DNA from: Edaphovirga cremea
GTDB lineage: Bacteria > Pseudomonadota > Gammaproteobacteria > Enterobacterales > Enterobacteriaceae
NCBI RefSeq assembly: GCF_003332275.1
Contig: NZ_QOVA01000013.1
Location: 38,303-102,302 of the forward strand
DNA length: 64,000 bases
Reading direction: 5' to 3'
Under the pieces are notes generated by a model. The model saw nothing but the letters and a program-made list of their open reading frames with translations, was not told the DNA's origin and did not search any database. Positions within the stretch are counted from its first letter, which is position 1; each line of letters starts with the position of its first letter. Positions 1 through 8,484 of the stretch are shown here, in pieces. The translations under genes and the position numbers were made by a program.

Positions 1-683
1 TATCCCACGAACTGAAAACGCCACTGACCAATATCACCTTGTACACTGAGATGCTTCAGGAGATGCAGCCGGAGGAGGGCGTCCCAACTTCAGCAAGCCA
101 GCGTTATCTTGATGTGATCCTCAATGAAAGCCAGCGACTCTCGCGCCTGATCCAGAATATCCTCAGCTTTACCAATGTGCCGAAGGTACATCTGCAATCG
201 GTGGAGTTAACCCCGGTGCTCAATAACATTTACCATACTTTTACGCCTGCTTTTGCCGCGAAAGATATGGAGTTGGCACTGATCGTCAATGGTGATATTC
301 ATCTGACTACCGATGTGGATCGCCTGACGCAAATTATCAGTAATTTTCTCAGCAACGCCGAAAAATATGCCGCGCAGGGAAAACGGGTTGAGCTGATTGC
401 CGAGCAGGCTGAGAACACAGCGCTGATTCGGGTACGCGACTACGGCTGCGGTATCGCAGCAAAAGAATTTAAAGCAATTTTTCAACCTTTTTACCGGGTG
501 AAAAACCACATTACCGAAGGCGTCTCCGGTACAGGCATTGGTTTAACCATTGCCAGACAACTGGCGACCAGTTTGCAGGGGGAGATTTTGGTCACCAGCG
601 ATTCGACCGGGAGTTGCTTTACCCTGAAACTCCCCCTCGCGCCTGAACAAGATGCCAGTAAAAATAAGGATTCGCTGACGTGA
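1..683 (+). CDS. Sensor histidine kinase, C-terminal part (5' end outside window)
   Basis: This is the catalytic half of a two-component sensor kinase; the reading frame is open from base 3, so the sensor part lies before the window. The H-box SHELKTPL is at the very first codons and carries the phospho-accepting His. It is followed by the ATPase boxes: N box (NFLSNAEKY), G1 (RDYGCGI), F box (FQPFYRV) and G2 (GTGIGLTIA). It probably phosphorylates the response regulator encoded next, whose GTG start overlaps this stop codon by 4 bp, so the two are translationally coupled. The signal sensed cannot be told because the input domain is missing. Confidence 0.93.
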   Translation, partial: SHELKTPLTNITLYTEMLQEMQPEEGVPTSASQRYLDVILNESQRLSRLIQNILSFTNVPKVHLQSVELTPVLNNIYHTFTPAFAAKDMELALIVNGDIHLTTDVDRLTQIISNFLSNAEKYAAQGKRVELIAEQAENTALIRVRDYGCGIAAKEFKAIFQPFYRVKNHITEGVSGTGIGLTIARQLATSLQGEILVTSDSTGSCFTLKLPLAPEQDASKNKDSLT

Positions 684-1384
684 AAATATTAATTGCTGAA
701 GACAATGCCCATATTCGTAACGGCCTGATGGAAGTATTGGCGCATGAAGGTTATCGTCCCATCGCGGCAGAAAATGGTGTGCAGGCACTGGCGCTTTATC
801 GTCAGCAGCAGCCGGACTTTATTATTCTCGATATCATGATGCCGGAACTGGACGGCTACAAGGTGTGCAGGGAGATCCGCAAGCACGATTGGCAAATCCC
901 GATTGTCTTCCTGTCGGCCAAGGATGAAGAGATTGATCGGGTGATCGGGCTGGAGCTCGGGGCCGATGATTACATCAGTAAACCCTTCGGCATTCATGAA
1001 ATGCGCGCCAGAATCAAGACGATTGCCCGCCGGTGTCTGCGGCAGAGTCCCCAGTCGGCGGAAGATGCTGCTTTTCCGTTTGGTGATCTGACCGTATTTC
1101 CGAATGAATTGTGCGCCACCCGGCAGGAGCAGCGTCTTGAATTGTCGCTGCGCGAGGTCAATATTCTGCGTTATCTGTATCAGCATAAAAATCGGGTGGT
1201 GACCCGGGATATGCTGTTTGATGCAGTTTGGGGATACGATCATTTGCCGCAGAGCCGGACGCTCGACCAGCATATTTCCAAGCTTCGCAAAACCATCGAA
1301 CCGGATCCTGTCAATCCGGTTCTGATCCGCACGGTGCATGGTATTGGCTACCGTTATCAAGGCGATCTGTTGGGTGGCGAGTAA
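680..1384 (+). CDS. OmpR/PhoB-family response regulator
   Basis: This is a 234-residue DNA-binding response regulator. The N-terminal receiver domain (about residues 1-115) has the acidic pocket (AEDNA), the phospho-acceptor Asp in IILDIMMPELDG and the conserved Lys in ISKPFG. The C-terminal winged helix (about 130-230) has the usual end of HISKLRKTIE and RTVHGIGYRY. The start is a GTG overlapping the kinase stop, which supports a cognate pair. It ends 30 bp before a convergent SRPBCC gene. The regulon is unknown, and no autoregulatory site can be seen because the promoter is upstream of the window. Confidence 0.93.
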   Translation: MKILIAEDNAHIRNGLMEVLAHEGYRPIAAENGVQALALYRQQQPDFIILDIMMPELDGYKVCREIRKHDWQIPIVFLSAKDEEIDRVIGLELGADDYISKPFGIHEMRARIKTIARRCLRQSPQSAEDAAFPFGDLTVFPNELCATRQEQRLELSLREVNILRYLYQHKNRVVTRDMLFDAVWGYDHLPQSRTLDQHISKLRKTIEPDPVNPVLIRTVHGIGYRYQGDLLGGE

Positions 1385-1414
1385 TGTCTTTATTTGCGAT
1401 GGTCGCGGGGTAAG

Positions 1415-1885
1415 TCAGCGCCCCAGGTTTTTGGCGTACTCTACGAGTTGGTCGATGACGATTCCCCAGCCAGTGAAAAAGCCCATATCTTCATGGCGTT
1501 GACGTGCTTCGGGTGACCAGTGTCGCGCGATGGCAGTATAGCGGGTTACACCGTCACTCACGTCTTCCAGGAGAATAATCGCCGTCATGAACGGATTTTC
1601 ACTGGGTTTCCAGCCCTCGGTATAGGCGTCGGTAAAAACGAGTTTTTTGCCCGGATCGATCTCCAGAAAGACACCGTCGTTCTTCATCTCGTTGCCGTCC
1701 ACATCAAAGAGCGTATTAAACCGACCACCGACCCTGAGATCGATCTCGCATTCCTTGACCGTATGTGGTCGTGGGACAAAGAAGTTTTTGATGTGCTCAG
1801 GCGTCGTCCAACATTCCCAAAGCAGTTCACGGGGAACGTCCACAATTCTCTCAAGCTTCAGATCGGTCTTGGGGTCAAGGTTCAT
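1415..1885 (-). CDS. SRPBCC / AHSA1-family protein
   Basis: This 156-residue cytosolic protein has the START-like AHSA1 (activator of Hsp90 ATPase homologue) fold pattern. An N-terminal strand with VPRELLWECWTTPEHIKNFF is followed by VGGRFNTLF and a C-terminal helix containing MGFFTGWGIVIDQL. The DPGKKLVFTDAYTEGW segment is typical of the bacterial polyketide-cyclase-like subgroup. Members bind hydrophobic ligands or have no known role, so no substrate is assigned. It is a stand-alone gene, convergent with the response regulator. The ATG start is preceded by a purine-rich AGGA about 10 bases upstream. Confidence 0.85.
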   Translation of the reverse strand: MNLDPKTDLKLERIVDVPRELLWECWTTPEHIKNFFVPRPHTVKECEIDLRVGGRFNTLFDVDGNEMKNDGVFLEIDPGKKLVFTDAYTEGWKPSENPFMTAIILLEDVSDGVTRYTAIARHWSPEARQRHEDMGFFTGWGIVIDQLVEYAKNLGR

Positions 1886-2062
1886 TTTCTTTCATCCTCG
1901 GTAAATTGCTACATTATAGTCAAAGGTCAGATCTGTGTTTGACGGCATTCAATTCTCCCCTCCATCAGGGTCAGTCTGATTTTGTACTTCCTTTTTTTTA
2001 AGCCCCTGCGATGATTTACTTTACTTATTCCAACCCCATAAACGAGAAATTACATTTGAATG

Positions 2063-2611
2063 CTATTTCTGTCCTTTAAGCCAGGAAATCTCTTCTGGTG
2101 TAGACCGCCTTTTGAGCGTCGTATTACGATGCGGATACCTTCCAAATTTATCAATAAGTTGCTTGTGCTGTATTTCGAATTCGAGAGATTGCTTGCTGGC
2201 GTACTGTTGATAAAGTTTGATCGCAATTTCGTGGATAGCAATCGACTCTGAATGCATATAAGGTAAAAGGGCGAACTCTCTTTTTTCTACGGGTAGAGTA
2301 CAAAAATCAGCTGATTTTACCAGCTCCTGTGCAAGTACTAATGCCATGCCGTCTGATGCATAGGAAAGAGGGCTGCCACGAAAAAGATTCCGTGAAAACT
2401 GATCCAGAATGATTATTTCGGCAAGACGCCCGAAAACGCTTTCTCTCCAGCCAAAAAGTTCTCCACGGACTGCGGCATAATGGATGGCAGAAAAGCGGCT
2501 GCGGATCTGTTCATCAAAGATTTTATCGGAGTTAAACCAGCGCTCTGGCGATGTTTCATTGAACCAGAAATCAAGTAGGTTCCTGGCATTCATTAAAGTT
2601 TCAACCGGCAT
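2063..2611 (-). CDS. DUF924-family protein
   Basis: This protein of about 182 residues has the DUF924 signature: LLDFWF near the start, ERWFNSDKIFDEQIRSRF, then LAEIIILDQFSRNLFRGSPLSYASD, and HSESIAIHE in the second half. DUF924 proteins are alpha-helical, TPR-like and of unknown function. The start at 2611 was chosen because a GGAG lies 6 bases upstream. An ATG at 2593 would begin right at the conserved MNARNLLDFW and is an alternative. The open frame continues further upstream, but that part does not look like the family. It is the first clear gene of a decayed accessory stretch and has no obvious partner. Confidence 0.82.
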   Translation of the reverse strand: MPVETLMNARNLLDFWFNETSPERWFNSDKIFDEQIRSRFSAIHYAAVRGELFGWRESVFGRLAEIIILDQFSRNLFRGSPLSYASDGMALVLAQELVKSADFCTLPVEKREFALLPYMHSESIAIHEIAIKLYQQYASKQSLEFEIQHKQLIDKFGRYPHRNTTLKRRSTPEEISWLKGQK

Positions 2612-2736
2612 CATTAGCTCCAACGCTCTATAAGACGATTCGTTTGAAATTGGCCCGATAGCGTTTTCACCTACGGGGCATAAGACATGGAATCTCATAT
2701 CAATGTATAGCATTTTGTTACCATAAGGAGGGTGCT

Positions 2737-3021
2737 ATGCAAAATACCGTTCGTAAACCCACTCGTGACAAGCAAATTAACGTCCGGGCGACCAAAGCAG
2801 AGCGTGCCGTAATCGACTATGCTGCGAGTCTGGTCAATAAGAACCGGACCGACTTCATTATTGAGAAGGCTGTTCATGAGGCACAAAACATCATCCTGGA
2901 TCAGCGTGTATTCGTCCTTGATGATGCTCGTTATCAAGCATTCATTGAACAGCATGAAGCTCCTGTGCAAAACATAGAAGGGCGTAAACGCTTAATGGAT
3001 GTGAAGCCTGAATGGAAATAA
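2737..3021 (+). CDS. DUF1778 (TacA-type) antitoxin
   Basis: This 94-residue protein has the ribbon-helix-helix start typical of DUF1778 antitoxins (KQINVRATKAERAVIDYAASLVNKNRTDFI). The C-terminal tail (LDQRVFVLDDARYQAFIEQ) is the part that in the family wraps around a GNAT acetyltransferase toxin. Family members bind their own promoter and neutralise a toxin that acetylates charged tRNA. A GGAGG lies just before the ATG. The toxin frame starts 10 bp before this stop codon, the usual coupling. Because the toxin is truncated here, this antitoxin is probably an orphan that could still buffer related toxins elsewhere. Confidence 0.9.
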   Translation: MQNTVRKPTRDKQINVRATKAERAVIDYAASLVNKNRTDFIIEKAVHEAQNIILDQRVFVLDDARYQAFIEQHEAPVQNIEGRKRLMDVKPEWK

Positions 3022-3237
3022 TCATTACCGCGCCAGAACTGCTGACAGAAGAGCATATTCTCCAGCCGTTCGAGTGCGGAAATGAGGTGTTGAGTGACTG
3101 GTTGCGCCGTCGAGCCATGAAAAACCAGCTCCAGAATGCCTTCCGTACTTTCGTTATCTGTCTGGAAGGCACAAAACGTGTAGTGGGTTATTCCTCCATT
3201 GCAACCGGCTCAGTCAGTCACGCCGAGTTAGGCAAAG
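3012..3237 (+). pseudogene. GNAT toxin (TacT-type), truncated
   Basis: About the first 74 codons match a TacT-type GNAT toxin (MEIIITAPELLTEEH, FECGNEVLSDWLRRRA, VICLEGTKRVVGYSSIATGSV). The family is normally about 160-175 residues. After roughly AELGK the similarity stops. The acetyl-CoA pyrophosphate-binding loop and catalytic C-terminal half are missing, and the frame runs on into the antisense of a truncated autotransporter until a stop at 3410. The product should be inactive as an acetyltransferase. The exact break is placed near 3235 by eye. Confidence 0.82.
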
Positions 3238-5216
3238 CCAGTTCTTCCATGACGAAAGACATATTTGCCAATCTGTTGGCGTTCATTACTGTGTTTTGCT
3301 ACCTGACTATTTTCGGTATAGCCGGTACGGTAAATATCCTGATATTTAATCGCCACCAGGGGGGCTATCTGTGTCCGGTCATTAAGAGGAATACCATAAG
3401 TGGCCGTTAATCGGGCTTGATACCCTTTGATTGTTGCGTCTCCTTTTCCGGCTTCCGTATTAGCCAGAACGTCCCGCTGAATGGTCATATCTTGTTGAAT
3501 AAAAACCCCGGAGGCGTCAATACTTAACCCTGAATTATCCCGGTTGGTCTGATAACGCGTAAAAAGACCCAAGCCGGGTTTATGGTCTCCCCGGGTATCG
3601 TAACCGTCAACCAACTCGGTGTTATGGGCAAGATTGAATGATGCACCCACAGTCCAGTGTTCATCAGGCAAGCGTACCGAACCAAACAGACCGGTGGCCA
3701 TCCGGTAATTGCTACTTTGAGCGGTATTGAGTTGAGTGAAGGCCCCCACACAATAGTTGCGTTGTCCTATTTGACAACGCGCATCAGCCAGTGAGTCCAA
3801 CGCTCCCTGATAGAGACTCAGGACTTGCTGAGCATTACCGGCAGTATTGGCCATAGCCTGATGGGTATTATCCTTATCAACGATAATAATGATAGGTGGT
3901 GTAGGTGGTACGGGTTCCGTTGGCGGCTCAGGCAGTTCCGGGGTTGTGACTTTCCAGACCACAGCGCGTAAATTACCGGCATCGTTATCTGCCTCCCCCA
4001 CGACCACGCGTCCGTCGGCGGAGACGGCAGTGGACGCAGACCTCCCGGAATTGTCAGCCCTGAGGGTCCCCAGGTCGGTCATCTGGCTGTCCCCTTCGTT
4101 ATGGCGAAAGGCATGGTAATTACCGGCATCGTTATCTGCCTCCCCCACGACCACGCGTCCGTCGGCGGAGACCGCACGGGCCAAAGAAAACCCGGAATTA
4201 TCAGCCCTGAGGGTCCCCAGGTCGGTTATCTGGCTGTCCCCTTCGTTATGGCGAAAGGCACGGTAACCGAAATCGTTATCTGCCGCCCCCACGACCACAC
4301 GTCCGTCAGCGGAGACGCCATTGGCCAAAGAAGTTCCGGAATTATCAGCCCTGAGGGTCCCCAGGCCGGTTATCTGGCTGTCCCCTTCGTTATGGCGAAA
4401 GGCATGGTAATTACCGGCATCGTTATCTGCCTCCCCCACGACCACGCGTCCGTCGGCGGAGACGGCATCGGCCGAAGACCACCCGGAGTTATCAGCCCTG
4501 AGGGTTCCCAGGTCGGTCATCTGGCTGTCCCCTTCGTTATGGCGAAAGGCATGGAAATTACCGTCACCGGAATCGTTATCTGCCGCCCCCACGACCACGC
4601 GTCCGTCGGCGGAGACGGCATAGGCCGAAGACCATCCGGAATTATCAGCCCTGAGGGTCCCCAGGGCGGTCATCTGGCTGTCCCCTTCGTTATGGCGAAA
4701 GGCACGGTAACCGTAACCGGAATCGCTATCTGCCTGCCCCACGACCACGCGTCCGTCGGCGGAGACGGCATTGGCCGAAGAAGTTCCGGTATTGTCAGCC
4801 CTGAGGGTCCCCAGGTCAGTCATCTGGCTGTCCCCTTCGTTATGGCGAAAGGCACGGTAACCGTAACCGAAATCGCTATCTGCCGACCCCACGACCACAC
4901 GTCCGTCGGCGGAGATGGCAATGGTCAAAGAAGTTCCGGTATTGTCAGCCCTGAGGGTCCCCAGGTCGGTCATCTGGCTGTCCCCTTCGTTATGGCGAAA
5001 GGCATGGTAATTACCATAACCGTAACCGTCATCGGAACCGTTCTCTGAGTTCCCCACGACCACGCGTCCGTCGGCGGAAACCGCGGCGGCATAGGACTGC
5101 TCGGAATTATCGTACCCTAACGTACCCAAATCTAAGGGGTCTTCAAAAATAATATCTTGAGCAAGGGTGGGAGTGATGGCACTGATTATCAAAACAGCAA
5201 GTAAAGTTTTTTTCAT
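3228..5216 (-). pseudogene. HAF-repeat autotransporter, C-terminally truncated
   Basis: The start at 5216 gives a clear signal peptide (MKKTLLAVLIISA, cleavage after LAQ). Then follow eight HAF repeats with core DLGTLRADNSG, AVSADGRVVVG and HAFRHNEGDSQMT, a Pro-rich linker (PELPEPPTEPVPPTPP) and the first part of an autotransporter beta-barrel from about NAQQVLSLYQGALDSL. The barrel keeps only about 190 residues and breaks near NSQVA. Some 20 unrelated residues follow before a stop lying inside the GNAT toxin remnant. A barrel without its last strands and terminal aromatic residue should not insert into the outer membrane, so this is called a pseudogene. Its upstream region is also interrupted by a small mobile element 37 bp before the ATG. 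Confidence 0.82.
3945..5132 (-). repeat. Eight tandem HAF repeats (about 135-165 bp each)
   Basis: These are eight near-identical in-frame copies coding for the HAF motif. Each has an invariant SADGRVVVG and a nearly invariant FRHNEGDSQ block. Length variation sits almost only in a short Gly/Tyr/Asp/Asn segment between them (forms such as GYGYR, GDGNFH, GNYH, GYR). This comes from gain or loss of short GGTTAC/CGGTAA-type sub-repeats. The near identity of the copies at DNA level suggests recent homogenisation or expansion by recombination. Because the repeats also lack stops on the other strand, they create a 315-codon antisense open frame that is not a gene. Confidence 0.9.
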
Positions 5217-5258
5217 AAAAATCCATATCATCATAAAGCGCATACTGACTTTCATAGG

Positions 5259-5718
5259 TGTAGTGACCTGCATTTGAAATCGGTACGACCTGCCTTACCC
5301 CCAATTTCCAGCCCAGATTAGTTGCAAATGAAAATGGTCACCGACTCACATTAGCTGAAAACGAACCTGCATTTATCCAGCCTTGGTTCAGATCCGCAGA
5401 TTACCAACCCACAATATCTGCAACTGAAATCTGCCCACCAAGCCGTTCAATAAACGTTCGTTTTGTGGACAGTATGCGAGGCAATAAGCCCAGCCGATGG
5501 ACTCTGGCCTGACGAGTGCAACAACTCAGTTCTGAAATCAAAGTCCATTTACACTTAAGTTCTCTGGCTTTCTGGGGCCAGCACTAGTTGCAGTTAATGT
5601 GAGTTTGCGACGATGGAATGCAGGTCGAAACAATCAAATGCAGGTTCATTTGCAGATAACGGGGGCCGAAAAACGCGATAAATGCGGGATTGGCTATTTA
5701 TAAACGCAGGTCACTACA
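5259..5718. mobile_element. MITE-like non-autonomous element, 460 bp
   Basis: The element is bounded by perfect 13-bp terminal inverted repeats, TGTAGTGACCTGC at 5259-5271 and its complement at 5706-5718. It is flanked by a perfect 6-bp direct repeat CATAGG (5253-5258 and 5719-5724), the mark of transposition. There is no open frame for a transposase. The motif CCTGCATTT and one-mismatch variants recur inside the left half in forward orientation (5267, 5366, about 5289) and inside the right half in reverse orientation (5617, 5636, about 5680, 5702). This resembles subterminal transposase-binding sites pointing inward. It sits 37 bp upstream of the HAF autotransporter start. The parent transposon is not recognised. 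Confidence 0.85.
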
Positions 5719-6010
5719 CATAGGTACCTTAATTACATATCGTAATAATTAGTTACTAAGTATTTTAAATTAAAAAACCAAGAAAATCGTTTTTTTTGAC
5801 GAAAAAATGAAATTAAGTATTCTTTCTTTGATTTCATACCAACTATTTTTGAGTGAATGATATTATTTTAATGCAACACATTAACATTCGCATACAATAA
5901 AACATCAAAGATATAACATGATGAGGCTAACTAAATTATACCGAAAGAAAAAATCACCGAACTTAAGCCATTAAGCTATTAAGTATTGTTATGAGCGAGA
6001 TAGAATACCT

Positions 6011-6175
6011 CAGACTGTGGGTGGTGATATCGAGGCGGGTTGCGACACTCGCATATGGAATGGCCGCGATCAATAACCTGTTTGACAGCTTCAATTTTGA
6101 ACTCTTCGGGATAACGTTTACCGCTTATGGGCACCTCTCATTTAAGCGATCATAAATGACTCCAAGGTGTCTACC
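6011..6175 (-). mobile_element. IS3-family remnant (orfA start)
   Basis: On the minus strand a GTG at 6134 opens MPISGKRYPEEFKIEAVKQ, the typical start of an IS3-family OrfA (helix-turn-helix part). After about 28 codons one extra base shifts the frame; in the next frame the sequence continues as YASVATRLDITTHSL, then is cut off near 6011. The stretch 6135-6175 before the GTG, including GGTAGACACCTTGGAGTC, probably holds the IS end. Only about 165 bp of the insertion sequence survive, so it cannot move. Confidence 0.8.
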
Positions 6176-6285
6176 AAACACATGGCGATTCACATAGCTA
6201 TTCACCGGCAGAGCCATTTTGAGCTGTTTTTAGAGGATGGGACGTGGGGGGAGTTGCGGGTCAGAGCGTGAAAACTGTCTACCCG

Positions 6286-7800
6286 AAGTTGAAATGTCAC
6301 CCTTAGATCCAAAGTTAAAATGTCACCTTTATGTCTAGCAAAGTCTGAAAGAATAGGGAGTTAGCGTTTTAAACTGGCTCTGAATTCTGCCGGATTAACC
6401 AGTACCGGGTTGATGGCTTTCAACTGTTCCTGTACTCTTGCCTGAGCGCGTCGTTTGGGCATTTTCTTGCTGCGTTCTCTTTTACCCTCGCGTTCCCGTT
6501 CGTCCTGAGTTACCTGTGCCAATTTTAATACTGCACCAAGCCGTTTATTGTCCACGATGGCTCCCTGATCAACGCAGGCCAGCTTGTCGAATACCTGATA
6601 GGTCAGCGTCCTATGAGCATATTTGAACCCCAGCGTGCCGTCAGGATAATCATAAACTTTGATTTTCTCACCGGCAATTCGCGTATTTTCTTCACAAGGC
6701 TCAAGAAGATACAACATCTTATCGTACTGAAATGTCAGCGATTTCGAGACTGTCCGTAACTCCTGCCAGGCGAATATATCATCCAGTTCGAACTTTGTTT
6801 CATTCACCGGGCGATGGAGGTTTTTGGAGAATTCAGGCGCTCTGGCGAACCGCAGGTTAAAGTCCATAATGAACGTTTCCAGCCACGCATTGGCTGTCTC
6901 AATATTGCTGATTTCCTCGAGCCGCATTTCCTTGATTAAACGATCCTGAAGCGTCTGGTTTGCTCGTTCAACGCGGCCTTTGGCCTGAGAGCTGTTGGCA
7001 CAGATGAGCTCAATGTTCAGATCGTGAAGAGCCCGGCCAAACTGTGTTGTTCCTGTCCGACGATTGTCAGCCTGACTGACGCGAAACACGGCATGTTTAT
7101 CACTATAAAAAGCCACTGGTTTACCATGTTTATCAAGGTATTCCCGTGTAGATACCATGTAATCAAAGGCTGATTCAGTCTCACAAAATCTCAGGTGCAT
7201 CAGGCGTCCAGTGGCATCATCAATGAACACGAGCAGACAGTATTTTGCAGCCCGGCCTTCAAACCAGTCGTGATGAGAACCGTCAATTTGGACAAGTTCT
7301 CCAAGACAATCGCGACGATAACGGGGCTGATAAACGCGAGGTTTACGACAGGAATGTGGAACCCAGAGGCCATCAGTGATCATCCAATGACGGATGGTCT
7401 CAACTGAAATCGAAATACGATGGCGTTCTCTGAGCTTTTCTGCGGCTAGTGAGGGTCCAAAGTCAGCGTATTTTTCACGTAGCAGCGTCAGAGCATTAAG
7501 GCGTAGCGAATCATCTAAACGATGAGTGCCAGGTTTACCGCGTCTAAGATTGACAAGACCTGCAGCACCAGTATCACGGTAGCGGTTCATCAGTCGTTGA
7601 ACCTGACGTTCGGTCAGTCCAAGTTGCGAAGCGGCATCGCGGCGGCGTAAACGTTTTTCGACAACGGCCTGGATCACCGGAAGACGGTGAAGTTCTTTTT
7701 CTGACATAGTCACCAGCATCTGAAAATCTCCCCGGACTTGCAGCAGAATTGCCGTCCCAGGGTGACATTTTAAACTTGTTAAAAGGTGACATTATAATAT
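6286..7800 (-). mobile_element. ISNCY-type insertion sequence
   Basis: One intact transposase gene is framed by ends that each contain two spaced copies of AAATGTCACC pointing inward. On the left they lie near 6292 and 6325, on the right at about 7763-7773 and 7785-7793. The paired subterminal motifs probably are transposase-binding sites. The outermost bases do not form a long obvious inverted repeat and no target duplication could be picked by eye, so the boundaries are approximate. The element lies between an IS3 remnant and a small lipoprotein gene. Confidence 0.72.
6361..7719 (-). CDS. ISNCY-family transposase
   Basis: This is a 452-residue DDE transposase. An N-terminal helix-turn-helix region (LPVIQAVVEKRLRRRDAASQLGLTERQVQRLMNRYRDTG) is followed by an integrase-like core beginning at LGELVQIDGSHHDWFEGR, which contains the first Asp. 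The second is in LVFIDDATGRLMHLRF, and ANSSQAKGRVERANQTLQDRL carries the region of the catalytic Glu. A basic tail (KREREGKRERSKKMPKRR type) ends the protein. The length fits the family and no frameshift is seen, so the element may still be active. An in-frame ATG four codons in (MSEKELHRL) may be the true start. Confidence 0.88.
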   Translation of the reverse strand: MLVTMSEKELHRLPVIQAVVEKRLRRRDAASQLGLTERQVQRLMNRYRDTGAAGLVNLRRGKPGTHRLDDSLRLNALTLLREKYADFGPSLAAEKLRERHRISISVETIRHWMITDGLWVPHSCRKPRVYQPRYRRDCLGELVQIDGSHHDWFEGRAAKYCLLVFIDDATGRLMHLRFCETESAFDYMVSTREYLDKHGKPVAFYSDKHAVFRVSQADNRRTGTTQFGRALHDLNIELICANSSQAKGRVERANQTLQDRLIKEMRLEEISNIETANAWLETFIMDFNLRFARAPEFSKNLHRPVNETKFELDDIFAWQELRTVSKSLTFQYDKMLYLLEPCEENTRIAGEKIKVYDYPDGTLGFKYAHRTLTYQVFDKLACVDQGAIVDNKRLGAVLKLAQVTQDEREREGKRERSKKMPKRRAQARVQEQLKAINPVLVNPAEFRASLKR

Positions 7801-8139
7801 TGGTGTTACATCATTGGTACGCATAACATTGATTATGTTAAATGACCTGTAAAGATGAGGCAACTTCCTGGCATTTTATCATTCACTCCGCCTACCCGGC
7901 CAATGATATGATTTTCATTAAGTTCTTATAATGTACTGTCGACTAAATAAATTATCCCACTCTATTTTTCTACGTTATTTAGATATTCTCCCCAAATGTT
8001 AAATAACCTCACAATTTCCTCACAATTGATATTTCATTTGCTTTGAACTACTTTTAATATCAGGCAATTACACAACGTCGTTTTAAATTCATTCTGAATT
8101 TAAAACAGTAATTACTTTAATGAAAACAAGGACTATCCT
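7801..8139. other. Intergenic, no gene seen
   Basis: This AT-rich spacer lies between the ISNCY element and the lipoprotein gene. No open frame with a ribosome-binding site or recognisable product was found. The last bases hold the AAGGA ribosome-binding site of the lipoprotein gene at 8140. The promoter for that gene is expected here, but no convincing -35/-10 pair was identified. Confidence 0.5.
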
Positions 8140-8415
8140 ATGAAGTTATATATCGTTATTCCTTTTTTCTCACTTATTATAACGGCATGTTCAGCACCTG
8201 TAGCTGAACTGGATAATGATGCTCTTTGTGCCAGGCTAGCTGAGGGAGAGTATTTTAGAAATAACTGGATTTGGGATCCGGCGTTTAAAGAAGTAGAAAA
8301 CAGAGAGCAGAACGGAACCATCTCAAAAGTTCAGTGTGAAAAAGTAAGGGTACAAAATATGGACACATTTGCACGGCAAGCTTCCGACGACCTGTTCGAG
8401 TCTAAGTCTGACTAA
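8140..8415 (+). CDS. Small putative lipoprotein, unknown function
   Basis: This 91-residue protein starts with a type II signal peptide (MKLYIVIPFFSLIITAC). The lipobox ITAC would be cut before Cys17 and lipidated. The mature part is acidic and contains two further Cys residues (ALCARLAEGEYFRNNWIW and VQCEKVRV), so it may be disulfide bonded in the periplasm. No family is recognised. An AAGGA sits about 9 bases before the ATG. It stands alone, downstream of an insertion sequence, and could be part of horizontally acquired DNA. Confidence 0.72.
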   Translation: MKLYIVIPFFSLIITACSAPVAELDNDALCARLAEGEYFRNNWIWDPAFKEVENREQNGTISKVQCEKVRVQNMDTFARQASDDLFESKSD

Positions 8416-8484
8416 CCTGTTCTATCTTCGGGCTTGTTGCAAAAAATGCAGACGCAGCCAAATTGCTTACCACCGGAAGCTGGA

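Noticed and set aside
689..1360. 223-codon frame opposite the response regulator
   Set aside because: It lies wholly inside a clear response regulator gene and shows no protein-like pattern.
4101..5048. 315-codon open frame on the plus strand across the HAF repeats
   Set aside because: It is the antisense of eight near-identical repeats and stays open only because they repeat; composition and lack of a ribosome-binding site argue against a gene.
3945..5132. Regularly spaced repeats that could be taken for a CRISPR array
   Set aside because: Units are about 135-165 bp, in frame and coding for HAF motifs; there are no short palindromic repeats with unique spacers.
6180..6285. Short plus-strand reading stretch ending HFELFLEDGTWGELRVRA
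   Set aside because: It looks protein-like but is too short and has no start or recognised family; it could be a mobile-element remnant.
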